A DNA stretch of 64,000 bases from Acetobacteraceae bacterium (GCA_009693865.1 SHWL01000004.1:1-64000), one strand, 5' to 3'; positions 26,068 through 35,042 are shown, numbered from the stretch's first letter. The notes: generated from the letters alone by a model not told the origin. Numbers and translations are program-made.

Positions 26068-27192
26068 ATGACCGACTCGCGGGACCTGCTGGCCGAGCTC
26101 GCCTCTTGGGTCCGTATTGAAACACCCACCACCGACGCCTTGGCCGTCAACCGGTTGATGGACGTGGCGCAGCGCGAGCTTGCCCAGGTGGGGGCGGATC
26201 TGACGCGCGTTCCGGGACGGGACGGGTTCGGCGACAGTTTGATCGCGCGCACCCCTGGGCTCAGTGCCGGGGACAGGCCGATCCTCGTGGCCGGGCACCT
26301 CGACACCGTTTGGCCGCATGGGACATTGGCAAAAATGCCCTTCGAGGTGAACGGCGAGAAAGCCCATGGCCCGGGCATATACGACATGAAAGCCGGCAGT
26401 TTCCTCGCGTTCCATGCCGTGCGCGCCATTTTGCGCGACCGCATCCCCACGCGCCATCCGATCGTTCTGCTGCTGACTCCGGATGAGGAAGTTGGCAGTC
26501 CGTCCAGCCGCTGGCTGATCGAACAAGAGGCCGCCAACGCCGCCGCTGTCCTGATCCCGGAGCCCGCCAGCGCGACCGGCGCCTGCGTCACGTCCCGAAA
26601 GGGCATCGGCCGCTTCACGCTGCTTGTGGAGGGCAAAGCCTCCCACGCCGGGACGGCTTTCCAGGACGGCGCCTCGGCGACTGTCGAGCTGGCGCACCAG
26701 ATTCTGGCATTGCACCGGATGGTGGAGCCGGACGACGGCATCACCGTCAACACCGCGCCGGTCTGGGGCGGCACGCGGCCCAACGTGGTCGCGGCGGCGG
26801 CGGGGTGCGAGATCGACCTGCGCGTCAACTCCGCCCGCGACGGCGAACTCATGACCGCCCGCATCCTGGGACTGCAATCGCGTGTGGCGGGCTGCACGGT
26901 GAGCGTGAAGGGCGGGATGAACCGGCCGCCCTACGCCGAGACCAAGGAAATCCGCGCGCTGTATGAGAAAGCCTGGGTGCTGGCGGACCGGATCGGGCTG
27001 AAATTACCGCGGCAGCACCGTAGCGGCGGCTCCGACGGCAATTTCACCGCCGCCCTGGGCATTCCGACCCTGGACGGTCTGGGCTGCCCGGGAGCGGGGG
27101 CGCATGCGGTGCACGAGCACATCCTGTGGCGGCAACTGGCCCCGCGCGCGGCTCTGATGGCGAGCTTGCTGGAGACGCTGGACGAGGTGTGA
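26068..27192 (+). CDS. M20-family metallopeptidase (carboxypeptidase G2/ArgE-like)
   Basis: A 374-residue M20 amidohydrolase. AGHLDTVWP near residue 72 gives the first His/Asp of the zinc site, GPGIYDMKAG near 105 the bridging Asp, PDEEVGS near 139 the catalytic Glu pair, and HAVHEHI near the end the last His. A dimerisation lid domain starts at RKGIGRFTLLVEGKASHAG. The closest type is carboxypeptidase G2, which releases C-terminal glutamate from folate-like molecules, but general N-acyl amino acid deacylation is possible. The ATG at 26068 fits the family start. Confidence 0.88.
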   Translation: MTDSRDLLAELASWVRIETPTTDALAVNRLMDVAQRELAQVGADLTRVPGRDGFGDSLIARTPGLSAGDRPILVAGHLDTVWPHGTLAKMPFEVNGEKAHGPGIYDMKAGSFLAFHAVRAILRDRIPTRHPIVLLLTPDEEVGSPSSRWLIEQEAANAAAVLIPEPASATGACVTSRKGIGRFTLLVEGKASHAGTAFQDGASATVELAHQILALHRMVEPDDGITVNTAPVWGGTRPNVVAAAAGCEIDLRVNSARDGELMTARILGLQSRVAGCTVSVKGGMNRPPYAETKEIRALYEKAWVLADRIGLKLPRQHRSGGSDGNFTAALGIPTLDGLGCPGAGAHAVHEHILWRQLAPRAALMASLLETLDEV

Positions 27193-27214
27193 GGGCCCGC
27201 TGTTTGGCGCCGCG

Positions 27215-28354
27215 TCAGGCGAGCCCGTAGAGCGCGGCCGCGTTATCGTGCGTCAGCTTCCGTCGCGTGTCCGGTGACAGATGCGCCATCTGCCGCTCGA
27301 TCGCCGCCCGGGAGTTCGGCCAGACGCTGTCCGGGTGAGGGTAGTCGGACGCCCACAGCAAATGCCCCTCGCCAAAGAACGGCAGCAGCGCGATCGCCAC
27401 GTGATCCTCCTGGAAGGTTGCGTAAATCTGGCGTTTGAACAGCTCGCTTGGCTTTGCCTGTAGCATGATGCCGCCTTTGTCGGCCCAGTACTCCTTCGCC
27501 TCCCACAGCCGCCAATGGCGATAATCGAGTTCCTCGACCAGCCAGGGGAGCCAGCCGGTGCCAGCCTCGGCCAGGACCAGCTTGATCTTCGGATGGCGTT
27601 CCAGGATGCCCCAGGCGAACAGGTCGACGAAGGGTTCCAGGAACTGACCCATGAAGAGTTTGGTCGTGCCAAACACGCTGGCGGGTTTGCCGGCGGCCGG
27701 GTCGCCGGGCTTGAGGCCGATGACGGTCACGTGCCAGGCAAGGACGATCCCGGTTTCCTCCAGCGCGTTCCAGAACGGTTCCCACGCCGGATCGGACAGC
27801 GCCGGTTTGGCGGCGGCGATCTGAATGTTGACCTGGCGAACGCCGCCTTTCCGCGCGAGCCGGTACAACTCCGCCGTCGCGGCCTCCGGATACTCCGGCA
27901 GCATCGGCACACCGAGCAGGCGATCCGGCGCGGCGGAACAGAACTCCTCCAGCCCATCGTTGTAGGCGCGGTAGCAGGCGTCGCGTAGGACCGGATCCTC
28001 GGTCGTGATCGAGAAGATCGGCCCGAAAATGACATGCGTCTGGACCCCGTCGCGGTCCATGTCCTTCAGGCGCAGGCTCGCGTTCGCTGGGCGGCGCTCG
28101 CTGGGGTCGGTCATGCCGCCGCGGTCGAGGGCGGAGTACAGCGGCTTCGGGGCAGCCGGGACATTGCGATCGACAGGTCTGCCAGCCCAATTACCCCAGA
28201 CTTTGCCATCGCAGACCCAGACGGCCTGACCGTTCCGGTCCTCGATGACCGGGGCGCGGTCGCGAAGGGCGGCGGGCAGGCGTGTGGTCCAGAGGTCCGG
28301 GGGGAGTTGGCCCAGGTCGAGGTGGTCGTCGCAGGAGATGAGATCAGGGGGCAT
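27215..28354 (-). CDS. Amidohydrolase-family (amidohydrolase 2) hydrolase or decarboxylase
   Basis: A 379-residue TIM-barrel amidohydrolase of the ACMSD/ligW-like group. ISCDDHLDL at the N-terminus is the degenerate first metal motif, LAWHVTV near residue 205 the metal His, and LLWASDYPHPDSVWP near 325 carries the catalytic Asp. Such enzymes in soil proteobacteria degrade aromatic acids or lactones. I use the ATG at 28354 rather than the upstream start in the ORF track, because conserved sequence begins at MPPDLIS. It is divergent from the MNT gene, with 91 bases between starts. Confidence 0.82.
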   Translation of the reverse strand: MPPDLISCDDHLDLGQLPPDLWTTRLPAALRDRAPVIEDRNGQAVWVCDGKVWGNWAGRPVDRNVPAAPKPLYSALDRGGMTDPSERRPANASLRLKDMDRDGVQTHVIFGPIFSITTEDPVLRDACYRAYNDGLEEFCSAAPDRLLGVPMLPEYPEAATAELYRLARKGGVRQVNIQIAAAKPALSDPAWEPFWNALEETGIVLAWHVTVIGLKPGDPAAGKPASVFGTTKLFMGQFLEPFVDLFAWGILERHPKIKLVLAEAGTGWLPWLVEELDYRHWRLWEAKEYWADKGGIMLQAKPSELFKRQIYATFQEDHVAIALLPFFGEGHLLWASDYPHPDSVWPNSRAAIERQMAHLSPDTRRKLTHDNAAALYGLA

Positions 28355-28445
28355 GGGGAGCCTCTTGTGTGTCCGGGTGGAGCGTTTCGTTGGTACTCTC
28401 TTGGGACTGGTTCTGCTATATGCGATCGCGTCCCCGGAGATAAGC

Positions 28446-28769
28446 ATGACCGCGCGGCCAACCGACGATCCGATCCTGAAGCGCTTCAGGACGGCGCTCG
28501 ATGCGATGTACGGCGACGAGATCGATCGCGTGGTGCTGTTTGGGTCACGCGCGCGTGGCGATGCGCGTGAGGATTCGGATTACGATGTCGCGGTGTTCTT
28601 GAAGACACTGCCTGATCGGTGGCGTGAATTCGATCGCCTGGCGGAACTTCGGGTTGATTTTCTCGACGACACAGGCGCTTTCTTCGACACTAAGCCCTTT
28701 CTCTCGACGGATTATCAGGAGCGCACGCCATTGATGCGCGAAATCCGCCGTGAGGGGCAGGAAGTATGA
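28446..28769 (+). CDS. MNT-domain nucleotidyltransferase (antitoxin of a HEPN/MNT pair)
   Basis: A 107-residue minimal nucleotidyltransferase. The active-site motif LFGSRARGDAREDSDYDVAVF near residues 31-51 is complete, with the GS and D-x-D. In HEPN/MNT toxin-antitoxin pairs the MNT protein AMPylates the HEPN RNase to silence it. The next gene begins in its stop (ATGA, 28766) and has a HEPN-like start but breaks after about 20 codons. The MNT gene is therefore intact without an intact partner. Confidence 0.82.
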   Translation: MTARPTDDPILKRFRTALDAMYGDEIDRVVLFGSRARGDAREDSDYDVAVFLKTLPDRWREFDRLAELRVDFLDDTGAFFDTKPFLSTDYQERTPLMREIRREGQEV

Positions 28770-28830
28770 CGCCCGAAACCGGCTACTTCCTTGCCAAGGC
28801 GCACAAACTTCTTGTTGAGGCCGCGAAATA
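28766..28830 (+). pseudogene. HEPN-domain toxin, 5' fragment only
   Basis: The first 20 or so codons, MTPETGYFLAKAHKLLVEAA, match the start of HEPN-domain proteins paired with MNT nucleotidyltransferases. After that the sequence (KYTRPTGLRFPDGRSCANG) no longer looks like HEPN, and the diagnostic R-x4-6-H RNase motif is missing. The 99-codon ORF continues by chance. The break appears to be a deletion or recombination joining this fragment to a TetR gene tail. Confidence 0.6.
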
Positions 28831-28869
28831 CACGCGTCCGACCGGATTGAGGTTCCCTGACGGAAGGTC

Positions 28870-29265
28870 GTGCGCGAACGGCTCGACGATCATCCACGTA
28901 CCGTCGGATTTGAGAGACCTATGCACATGCGCCGAAGCGCCGGCTGGATCGCCCATGTCGTGCAGACAGTTGAAGAAGGCGACCTCGCGGCCGGCTACGC
29001 GACCCTGCCGGACACAATCAAGGATCGGGTGCTGCGCTTTTTCGACGCGAATGAGGCCTGGCTGACGGCGCTGCTGTTGCGCGGGCGGACGAGCAAGCAA
29101 CTCGTCTTCTCGGGCCGGCCGGCCGGGAACGCACGGTTTCTTGTCGGTGCGCTCGAGGGTGCGATGCTGCTGGCCCGCTCGCACGCGGACCCCGGCCGCT
29201 TCCGCTCGGCGGCCGCTCGATTGTTGGCCGGTTTCAGCGCCGGGAAGCGCTTCGTCGCGAACCCT
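28870..29265 (+). pseudogene. TetR-family regulator, C-terminal fragment
   Basis: In this frame residues FFDANEAWLTALLLRGRTSKQLVFSGRPAG and ARFLVGALEGAMLLARSHADPGRFRSAAARLLAGF match the ligand-binding C-terminus of TetR regulators, especially the FxxxxxWL and LEGAMLLAR helices. No helix-turn-helix is present upstream. The ORF then runs into sequence antisense to the amidase gene, so its own stop seems lost. It is a relic joined to the HEPN fragment, which suggests a deletion removed the HEPN end and the TetR start together. Confidence 0.55.
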
Positions 29266-30710
29266 CACCCCACCGGCACCACGCCCTCCTTCGGATCGAT
29301 CGGCACCATCCGGTCCAAGCCCGTCAACCGCTCCAAGAACATCGCCGCGGCCATGGCCCGCGCCTCCTGCCGAGGCGGCGCCGCGATCTGCAACCCCACC
29401 GGCCGGCCGAACCGATCGAACCCGGCGGGCACCGCGACCGCCGCGCAACTCGCCATCGTCATCGCCGCGTTCAGCATCGACCCGCCCATGTAGTTTGCCA
29501 ACGCCACCCCATCGATCGTTTCCGGATGTGTCCGGTTCACATCGAACGCCGGAGTCCCCGCGCTGGGCGTCACGAACACATCGTAACGTTCGAACATCTC
29601 CATCACTCGGCGGTAAAACGCCGCCCGCTCCCGCTCCGCCCAGGCCAACTGCGAAGGCGTCTGGCCCAATCCCTTCTCGGTATTCCAGACAATGTCCGGC
29701 TTCAACAACTCCCTGTGATCCCGCAACTGAATCTCCCGATCCACCACGAAATGTTGCGATCGAAGGATCATGAACGCTTCCTCGATCCCGCCGAGATCTG
29801 GCGCGTATTCTTCAATCACACAGCCAAGGTCTTCGAACCGCCGCACCGCCGCCTCGCAGATCGCGCGCGTTTCGCGCTCGACCAAAATCTTGCCATCGTA
29901 ATCCGGACTGTAGGCGATGCGCTTGGGCGGACCCGCTCGCCCCAAAGAACCGGCAAACGACTCCGCGGGCGCGTCGAACGTCAACGGATCGGCGGAGCAA
30001 TACCCCGCCATCGTGTCCAGAAACAACGCGAGATCGGGAATGTTCCGCGCCATCGGTCCTTGCACCGACAGCGGCGACCATAAATTTCCCGCGGTCCCGC
30101 GCGTCACACGCCCCGGTGAGGGCCGGATTCCAACCACGGAACAATACGTTCCCGGACGCCGTAACGATCCGCCGTGATCCGTGCCTTGCGCCAGCCAAAC
30201 CTCACCGGTCGCGACCGACACCGCGCCGCCGCCGGTGCTGCCACCCGATGTCAACGACGTGTTCCACGGATTACGGGTCCGCCCGAACACCTCGTTGAAG
30301 GTGGATCCGCCCGCGCCAAACTCCGGTGTGTTCGACTTGGCAACCACGATACCGCCCAACCGCTCGATCCGCTCCACGACCGGATGCGACCGCGATGGCA
30401 CGTGATCCCGGAAGATCGGCGAGCCGTACGTCGTGCGCACCCCGGCCACGTCCGTCAGGTCCTTGATCGATACCGGCAACCCACCCAACCAGCCGGGTTC
30501 ATTCGCTTCCGGCGGATAACGCACCGCCATCAATCGTTTCGCGTGCGCCCGCGCGCGATCGAAACAAAGCGTCGGCAGAGCGTTCACCGATGGCTCAACG
30601 ACCGCGATCCGCGCTTCCGCCGCGTCGATCAACTCCAACGGCGAGACCTCGCGTTTGCGCAGCCGCGCCACCGCCTCAGTCGCCGTCATCCGGATCAGAT
30701 CCTGGCTCAT
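29265..30710 (-). CDS. Amidase (amidase-signature family)
   Basis: A 481-residue amidase-signature enzyme. The catalytic Lys is in LPVSIKDLTDVAG near residue 78, the cis-Ser in GGSTGGGAVSVATG near 155, and the nucleophile Ser in GTDHGGSLRRPG near 179. These enzymes hydrolyse amides to acids and ammonia, and some act as Glu-tRNA amidotransferase A; nothing here shows GatB/GatC. The start at 30710 has GGGAG at proper spacing, whereas the ATG at 30716 is too close to it. It is divergent from the outer membrane lipoprotein gene 75 bases away. Confidence 0.9.
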   Translation of the reverse strand: MSQDLIRMTATEAVARLRKREVSPLELIDAAEARIAVVEPSVNALPTLCFDRARAHAKRLMAVRYPPEANEPGWLGGLPVSIKDLTDVAGVRTTYGSPIFRDHVPSRSHPVVERIERLGGIVVAKSNTPEFGAGGSTFNEVFGRTRNPWNTSLTSGGSTGGGAVSVATGEVWLAQGTDHGGSLRRPGTYCSVVGIRPSPGRVTRGTAGNLWSPLSVQGPMARNIPDLALFLDTMAGYCSADPLTFDAPAESFAGSLGRAGPPKRIAYSPDYDGKILVERETRAICEAAVRRFEDLGCVIEEYAPDLGGIEEAFMILRSQHFVVDREIQLRDHRELLKPDIVWNTEKGLGQTPSQLAWAERERAAFYRRVMEMFERYDVFVTPSAGTPAFDVNRTHPETIDGVALANYMGGSMLNAAMTMASCAAVAVPAGFDRFGRPVGLQIAAPPRQEARAMAAAMFLERLTGLDRMVPIDPKEGVVPVG

Positions 30711-30785
30711 CGGCATCTCCCTTTGCTCTGAACATCGCTCCCCGCGACGCTTGCGCGATCCCGCCGTGTCGTGCAAGCGGGGCGC

Positions 30786-32294
30786 ATGATTCGCCTGCTC
30801 CCCCTTCTGTCCTTGTTGCTGAGTGGCTGCGTCTCGCTTGGCCCCAATTTCACCGCGCCCGATTGGACCGGCCCAGGATCGTGGTTCGGCGGAGGGAAAG
30901 CGCGTGCTCCGATCAGCGAAATAACCGAGGCGCCGATCGATCCCAACTGGTGGACCTTGTTCCGGGATCCGCAACTCACCGCGCTGGAAAACCGTGTCGC
31001 GAATGAAAACCTGGACGTCGCCATCGCCGCGCTACGCATCGACCAGTCCCGCGCGCAATTCGACAGCGCGCGCTCGGCCGGCTTGCCCCGGCTTAACGCA
31101 AGCACCTCCTACAATCGCCAGAAAGCCAGCAATGTTGGCCAGTTCGGTCAGAACCCCAGCGCGCTTGGCGCGTCCGGCACCAACGGCAGCACCGTCGGCG
31201 GTCTGGGTTCCCGCAACCTGAACGAGATCGATATCTTCCAGGCCGGGCTCGATGCCTCGTGGGAGATCGATCTGTGGGGCAAGCTTCGCCGCGGCGTTGA
31301 ATCCGCGGGCGCGTCCGCGCAAGCCGCGGAGGACGCCCAGAGGGGCGTGCTTTTGATGAGTCTGGCGGAGGTCGCGCGCGATTACATCTTGCTGCGCGGC
31401 GCGCAGACGCAACTCCGGATCGCCCGGGAGAACGCCCAGATCGCGCGCGACACCCTCAATCTGACCAAACAGCGCGCGGCCGGCGGCGTGACGACGAACC
31501 TCGACGTCGCCAATGCGTCAGCTCTGCTCAGCGAGACTCTCGCGCGCATTCCCGCGTTGGAACTGCAGGAGGCGCGGCTGATCAACGCCTTGTCACTGCT
31601 GGTTGGCATGCCGCCGAACGGGTTGCGCGCGGAATTGCACAGTCCCCGCGCGGTGCCTCCGGTGCCGCCGAGAGTGCCCGTCGGCCTGCCCTCGGAACTG
31701 GCCCGCCGTCGCCCCGACGTGCGCCAGGCGGAGGCGCTTTTGCACGCCGCGACGGCCGAGATCGGCGTCGCGAAGGCGGCGTTCTTCCCCTCGTTCAAAC
31801 TCGCCGGTAGCATCGGGATGCAGTCCGTGCAGTTCACCCGCATCTTCGATCTGAACGCCCGTCAGTACGCCACCGGACCGGGCCTGACGGTGCCGTTGTT
31901 CGAGGCGGGTGCATTACGCGCGCAATTGCATCTGACCGAGGCGCGGCAGAAAGAAGCCGCTCTCGTCTATCAAAAAATCGTGCTGAGCGCGTTGCATGAG
32001 GTCGACAACGCGCTGACCTCCTACCGTTACGAACAGGCGCGCCGCCAGCAACTCACCGACGCCGTGGCCGAGAATCGCCTCGCACTGGAACTGGCGCGGG
32101 CAAGGTACGCACAGGGTGTCTCGGATTTTCTGACCGTGTTGCAGACGCAACGGAATCTACTGGCCAACGAATTGCTGCTGGCGGACAGCACGACCTCTGT
32201 CTCCGCCAACCTCGTCGTCCTCTACAAAGCCCTGGGCGGTGGCTGGGAGAGTGATTTGCCCGACGAGCGCCCAACGGGCAAGCGCGCACCGTGA
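30786..32294 (+). CDS. NodT/OprM-family outer membrane efflux lipoprotein
   Basis: A 502-residue TolC-like outer membrane channel. Signal peptide and lipobox are MIRLLPLLSLLLSGC, with Cys 15 for lipidation. The family's two repeats begin NWWTLFRDPQLTALENRVANENLDVAIAALRIDQSRAQ and RRPDVRQAEALLHAATAEIGVAKAAFFP, and the end has LLADSTTSVSANLVVLYKALGGGW. It would form the exit duct of a tripartite efflux pump or export system. No membrane-fusion or inner-membrane pump gene is next to it, so it either serves a distant pump or an envelope/exopolysaccharide function, as the following genes suggest. Confidence 0.9.
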   Translation: MIRLLPLLSLLLSGCVSLGPNFTAPDWTGPGSWFGGGKARAPISEITEAPIDPNWWTLFRDPQLTALENRVANENLDVAIAALRIDQSRAQFDSARSAGLPRLNASTSYNRQKASNVGQFGQNPSALGASGTNGSTVGGLGSRNLNEIDIFQAGLDASWEIDLWGKLRRGVESAGASAQAAEDAQRGVLLMSLAEVARDYILLRGAQTQLRIARENAQIARDTLNLTKQRAAGGVTTNLDVANASALLSETLARIPALELQEARLINALSLLVGMPPNGLRAELHSPRAVPPVPPRVPVGLPSELARRRPDVRQAEALLHAATAEIGVAKAAFFPSFKLAGSIGMQSVQFTRIFDLNARQYATGPGLTVPLFEAGALRAQLHLTEARQKEAALVYQKIVLSALHEVDNALTSYRYEQARRQQLTDAVAENRLALELARARYAQGVSDFLTVLQTQRNLLANELLLADSTTSVSANLVVLYKALGGGWESDLPDERPTGKRAP

Positions 32295-32363
32295 CCGGGT
32301 AGGGCGTCGTCTTAACCTAAATCTTTACCTCTTGTTCATCCCTGTCCGTCAGCATTGCTCCGT

Positions 32364-33656
32364 ATGCGAAGCGGACGCCCACATCTTCCGTCGTTAACCA
32401 TCCTGTGCGTTCTGCTTCTCGCGGGACCGGCGCAAGCCCAGTTGCTGACGTCGCTGTTCCCCGAGGGCGTGCCAGGATACGGAACCGAACAAGGCGTCAC
32501 CGTCCGCTCCCGCGCGCGTCCGGCGTTCGAGCCATTGGGCGTCCGCGCGGATACCGTCATGATCCGGCCGCTGCTTGGCGTGAGCGCCGGGTATGACGAC
32601 AATATTTTCGGTGGGCCGGCCCGTCGTGGCGCGTGGCAGATCGCGACCCGTCCCTCGGTATTGGCCAGCGTGGAACGGTCCAACACCAGCCTTGGGTTTT
32701 TCGCCTCCGCCGACGATGTCCGGTATCCGACCGCGCCCGCGCAGAACCGCACTGACGGGGCCGTCTTCATGGGCGGCACGATCGAGTTGGGCCGGGACAA
32801 GCTGACCCTGGGCGCCGGGTACCTGGCCCGTCACCAGGACCGGACCGAACTGGACGCGTTGCCCTCCGACCGGCCGGTGGCGTTCCGGGTCGAAAACATG
32901 CGCGTGTCCTATTCCACTGTCTTCGGCCGGCTCACCACCATTCCGTCCTTCGAGCTCGCTCGCTGGCGCTTCGCCAACACCACCGTACTGGGCTTGCCGG
33001 TGACCCAGACCGCGCGCGACCGCACCACGGCCCAAGGGGCGCTGACGCTCCGCTACGGTTGGATGCCTGGGAGGGACTTGCTGGTCGTCGCCCGCGTTCT
33101 CGACACACGCTACGACCATCCCGCTCTGGGTCAGGCCTCGAACAATTCGACGTCCTGGCAAAGCCTGATCGGTGTCGATTACGACGATAACGCGCTTTGG
33201 CGGTACCGGCTTCTGGGCGGGGTGGAGTACCGTGAATCGGCATCGCCCGCGGTTCCGATCACGACGATCGGTATCGTCGACGCGGATATTACCTGGTCGC
33301 CGACGGGCATGACCACCGTGCGCGCCAGCGCCACGCGAGGGGTCGAGGACGCCGCGCAATCTGGCTTGTCGAGCTTCACCTATACCAGCGGGCAATTGAC
33401 GCTCGATCACGAGTATCTCCGGAATTTGCTGCTGCATGCGTCGGCGTCGTTGCGCCACGCGAGGTTCAATCGGACCGGGGGGCAGCAACTGGGCTTTTCG
33501 TTCGGGGCCGGCGTGACCTGGATGATCGACCGGAACGTGCGGATGTCGCTGACCCACGACGTCGCCGACGTCCGGAACATGCATTTGCCGGTGGGCACGG
33601 TCGCCGGCGATTACACGCGAAACCTGACATTGCTGACAGTGCGGTTGGGGTTGTGA
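32364..33656 (+). CDS. Outer membrane beta-barrel protein, exopolysaccharide type
   Basis: A 430-residue exported protein. The signal peptide is roughly MRSGRPHLPSLTILCVLLLAGPAQA. The rest alternates polar and hydrophobic residues in strands ending in aromatic residues, and finishes with LTLLTVRLGL, a typical barrel end. Early GVSAGYDDNIFG is characteristic of the outer membrane beta-barrel (BBP2-like) family linked to polysaccharide export. The stop overlaps the GTG start of a WecG/TagA-type glycosyltransferase, so the two genes are coupled. The ORF-track start (TTG, 32355) is 3 codons earlier. Confidence 0.75.
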   Translation: MRSGRPHLPSLTILCVLLLAGPAQAQLLTSLFPEGVPGYGTEQGVTVRSRARPAFEPLGVRADTVMIRPLLGVSAGYDDNIFGGPARRGAWQIATRPSVLASVERSNTSLGFFASADDVRYPTAPAQNRTDGAVFMGGTIELGRDKLTLGAGYLARHQDRTELDALPSDRPVAFRVENMRVSYSTVFGRLTTIPSFELARWRFANTTVLGLPVTQTARDRTTAQGALTLRYGWMPGRDLLVVARVLDTRYDHPALGQASNNSTSWQSLIGVDYDDNALWRYRLLGGVEYRESASPAVPITTIGIVDADITWSPTGMTTVRASATRGVEDAAQSGLSSFTYTSGQLTLDHEYLRNLLLHASASLRHARFNRTGGQQLGFSFGAGVTWMIDRNVRMSLTHDVADVRNMHLPVGTVAGDYTRNLTLLTVRLGL

Positions 33657-34576
33657 TTTCCACAATCCGGCTGCTGGGTCTGGACTTCGCCGATCTGACA
33701 GCGGCGGCGGCTGCCAGGGCGATCGCGGCGCGGCCCACTGGCGCCGGCTTCTCATATGTTGTCACGCCCAACGCCGATCATCTGGTGCGCCTGGCCCGCG
33801 ACCCGGCGCTGGCGGCTTTATATCAGCACGCGTGGCTGCGTCTGTTGGACTCACGGGTGGTCGCGGGCCTGGCCGGATTATGCGGCCTGCGCGCGCCCGC
33901 TGTTTCCCCGGGCAGCGACCTGACCGCGCTGTTGCTGCGCCGGCATATCGAACCCGGCGAGCGGATCGCGATTGTCGGAATGCGCCCAGCCTGGGTGCCG
34001 CTGCTGGAGGCGCGATGCGGCCTCGCTCCCTGCGTGCATCACGATCCGCCGATGGGGTTCGACCGCGATCCCGCCGCGATGGCCCGCGCGGTCTCCTTCG
34101 TGCTGGCGCATCCGGCACGGTTCGTGTTCTTCGCGGTGGGCTCGCCCCGGCAGGAGTTTCTGGCGGCAGCGGTGGCGGCAACCGGGCAGGCGGTGGGGAC
34201 CGGACTTTGCGTTGGCGCGAGTCTGGCGTTTCTGGCGGGAGTCGAACGGCGCGCGCCGGTCTGGATGCAGCGGCACCGGCTGGAGTGGGCATTCCGTTTG
34301 GCCAACGACCCGAGGCGGCTGGCCCGCCGGTATCTTCTGGACAGTCCACAGGTGGTGCCGATGCTGCTGCGGGAGAGGCTGGGCGCGCGCCCGTCCGTCA
34401 ACCGTACCTGGAGCAATTTTCGATCTGGTTGTATCGGGACAACCCCCTCCCTCGCCACGGCCTGGCTCGACGCGACCGGATCGGAAAACGCTCCAGGAGA
34501 AGAAGGAGTGGAGGTATGCCAACGGCCCGAACCCCAGGCCCATGGCACAGCCCCTTCCCGTCATGGCCCGACCTGA
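33653..34576 (+). CDS. WecG/TagA/CpsF-family glycosyltransferase
   Basis: A GT26-type glycosyltransferase of 307 codons starting with GTG inside the preceding stop. Typical motifs are YVVTPNADHLVRLARDP near residue 35 (the NxD block), LLDSRVVAGLAGL, FFAVGSPRQEFLAA near 160 and GVGASLAFLAG-like GLCVGASLAFLAGVERRAP near 185. These enzymes add N-acetyl-mannosaminuronate-like or other sugars to lipid-linked carriers for polysaccharides. The family ends near LLRERLG. The last 60 codons (VNRTWSNF onward) look non-homologous and end inside a REP-like repeat, so the C-terminus is probably extended or frayed. Confidence 0.85.
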   Translation: MISTIRLLGLDFADLTAAAAARAIAARPTGAGFSYVVTPNADHLVRLARDPALAALYQHAWLRLLDSRVVAGLAGLCGLRAPAVSPGSDLTALLLRRHIEPGERIAIVGMRPAWVPLLEARCGLAPCVHHDPPMGFDRDPAAMARAVSFVLAHPARFVFFAVGSPRQEFLAAAVAATGQAVGTGLCVGASLAFLAGVERRAPVWMQRHRLEWAFRLANDPRRLARRYLLDSPQVVPMLLRERLGARPSVNRTWSNFRSGCIGTTPSLATAWLDATGSENAPGEEGVEVCQRPEPQAHGTAPSRHGPT

Positions 34577-34615
34577 TCGGGCCATCGGTGCCGGCACAGT
34601 GTCGGGCCATGACGC
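34558..34615 (+). repeat. REP-like palindromic repeat pair
   Basis: CCGTCATGGCCCGACCTGAT with its arm CGGGCCATC, followed by GTCGGGCCATGACG, which is the head in inverse orientation. The repeat overlaps the end of the glycosyltransferase reading frame (stop at 34576), so it supplies the last codons of that protein. Confidence 0.6.
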
Positions 34616-34736
34616 GATCCTTAAGTGTGCGGCGTTCGGGCGGTTGGCATTATTGACCGTTCGCGGCTGGTGCTGAGCGAAGCCGTGGCGTCGCGGTCCG
34701 GCCCTGTCTGAAGATTTCTCGCCCGCGCGTTTGCGC

Positions 34737-34766
34737 TTGACATGGCCGGTTATGTTATTTATTCTA
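34737..34766 (+). promoter_or_regulatory. Strong sigma70-like promoter with overlapping palindrome
   Basis: TTGACA (34737-34742), 17 bases, then TATTCT (34760-34765) is the best -35/-10 pair seen in the window. A palindrome, ATGTTA-TTTATTC-TAACAT (about 34752-34770), covers the -10 region, as repressor operators of toxin-antitoxin and regulator genes do. The island is AT-rich in GC-rich surroundings. It leads into a poor ORF at 34800. Confidence 0.55.
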
Positions 34767-34799
34767 ACATTTATCGTCACCGCCAATCGGAACATATCC

Positions 34800-35042
34800 A
34801 TGGACATCGCCACGCTCACACTCTCCCCCGAGGCTTACGATGCTCACATGCTCCGGGGCGTCATTGCCGCCACGACGCCGCGGTGCGAGCGGACTGGCTC
34901 GCGCGACCGGAGGAAACCGCGGTGCGATCCCGGCCACGACGTCTTAGGCGACAGGCAAACACCACTGCCCTGCCGCACCGCCATGGCCCGGGGGCCGCGC
35001 CGCTGCCCTCTGAACGGGTTTTTAGCGCATCCCATTGCTTGA
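34800..35042 (+). pseudogene. Degenerate short ORF behind a strong promoter
   Basis: An 80-codon ORF starting MDIATLTLSPEAYDAHMLRG, preceded by the promoter at 34737. The first 18 residues look like an ordinary protein start, but after about residue 25 the sequence turns arginine/proline-rich and resembles random GC-rich DNA. It is most likely what is left of a small gene, perhaps an antitoxin, though this is inference from the promoter and operator layout. No partner is visible before rpsT. The rest of the 557-base gap holds only a REP-like repeat and the rpsT upstream region. Confidence 0.25.

Noticed and set aside
29141-29773. Pro/Ser/Arg-rich plus-strand ORF
   Set aside because: Antisense to the amidase and biased in composition; no sign of a real protein.
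32394-33755. 453-codon minus-strand ORF over the outer membrane barrel gene
   Set aside because: Low-complexity Arg/Gly/Pro sequence; a shadow of the real plus-strand gene, which has a signal peptide and barrel pattern.
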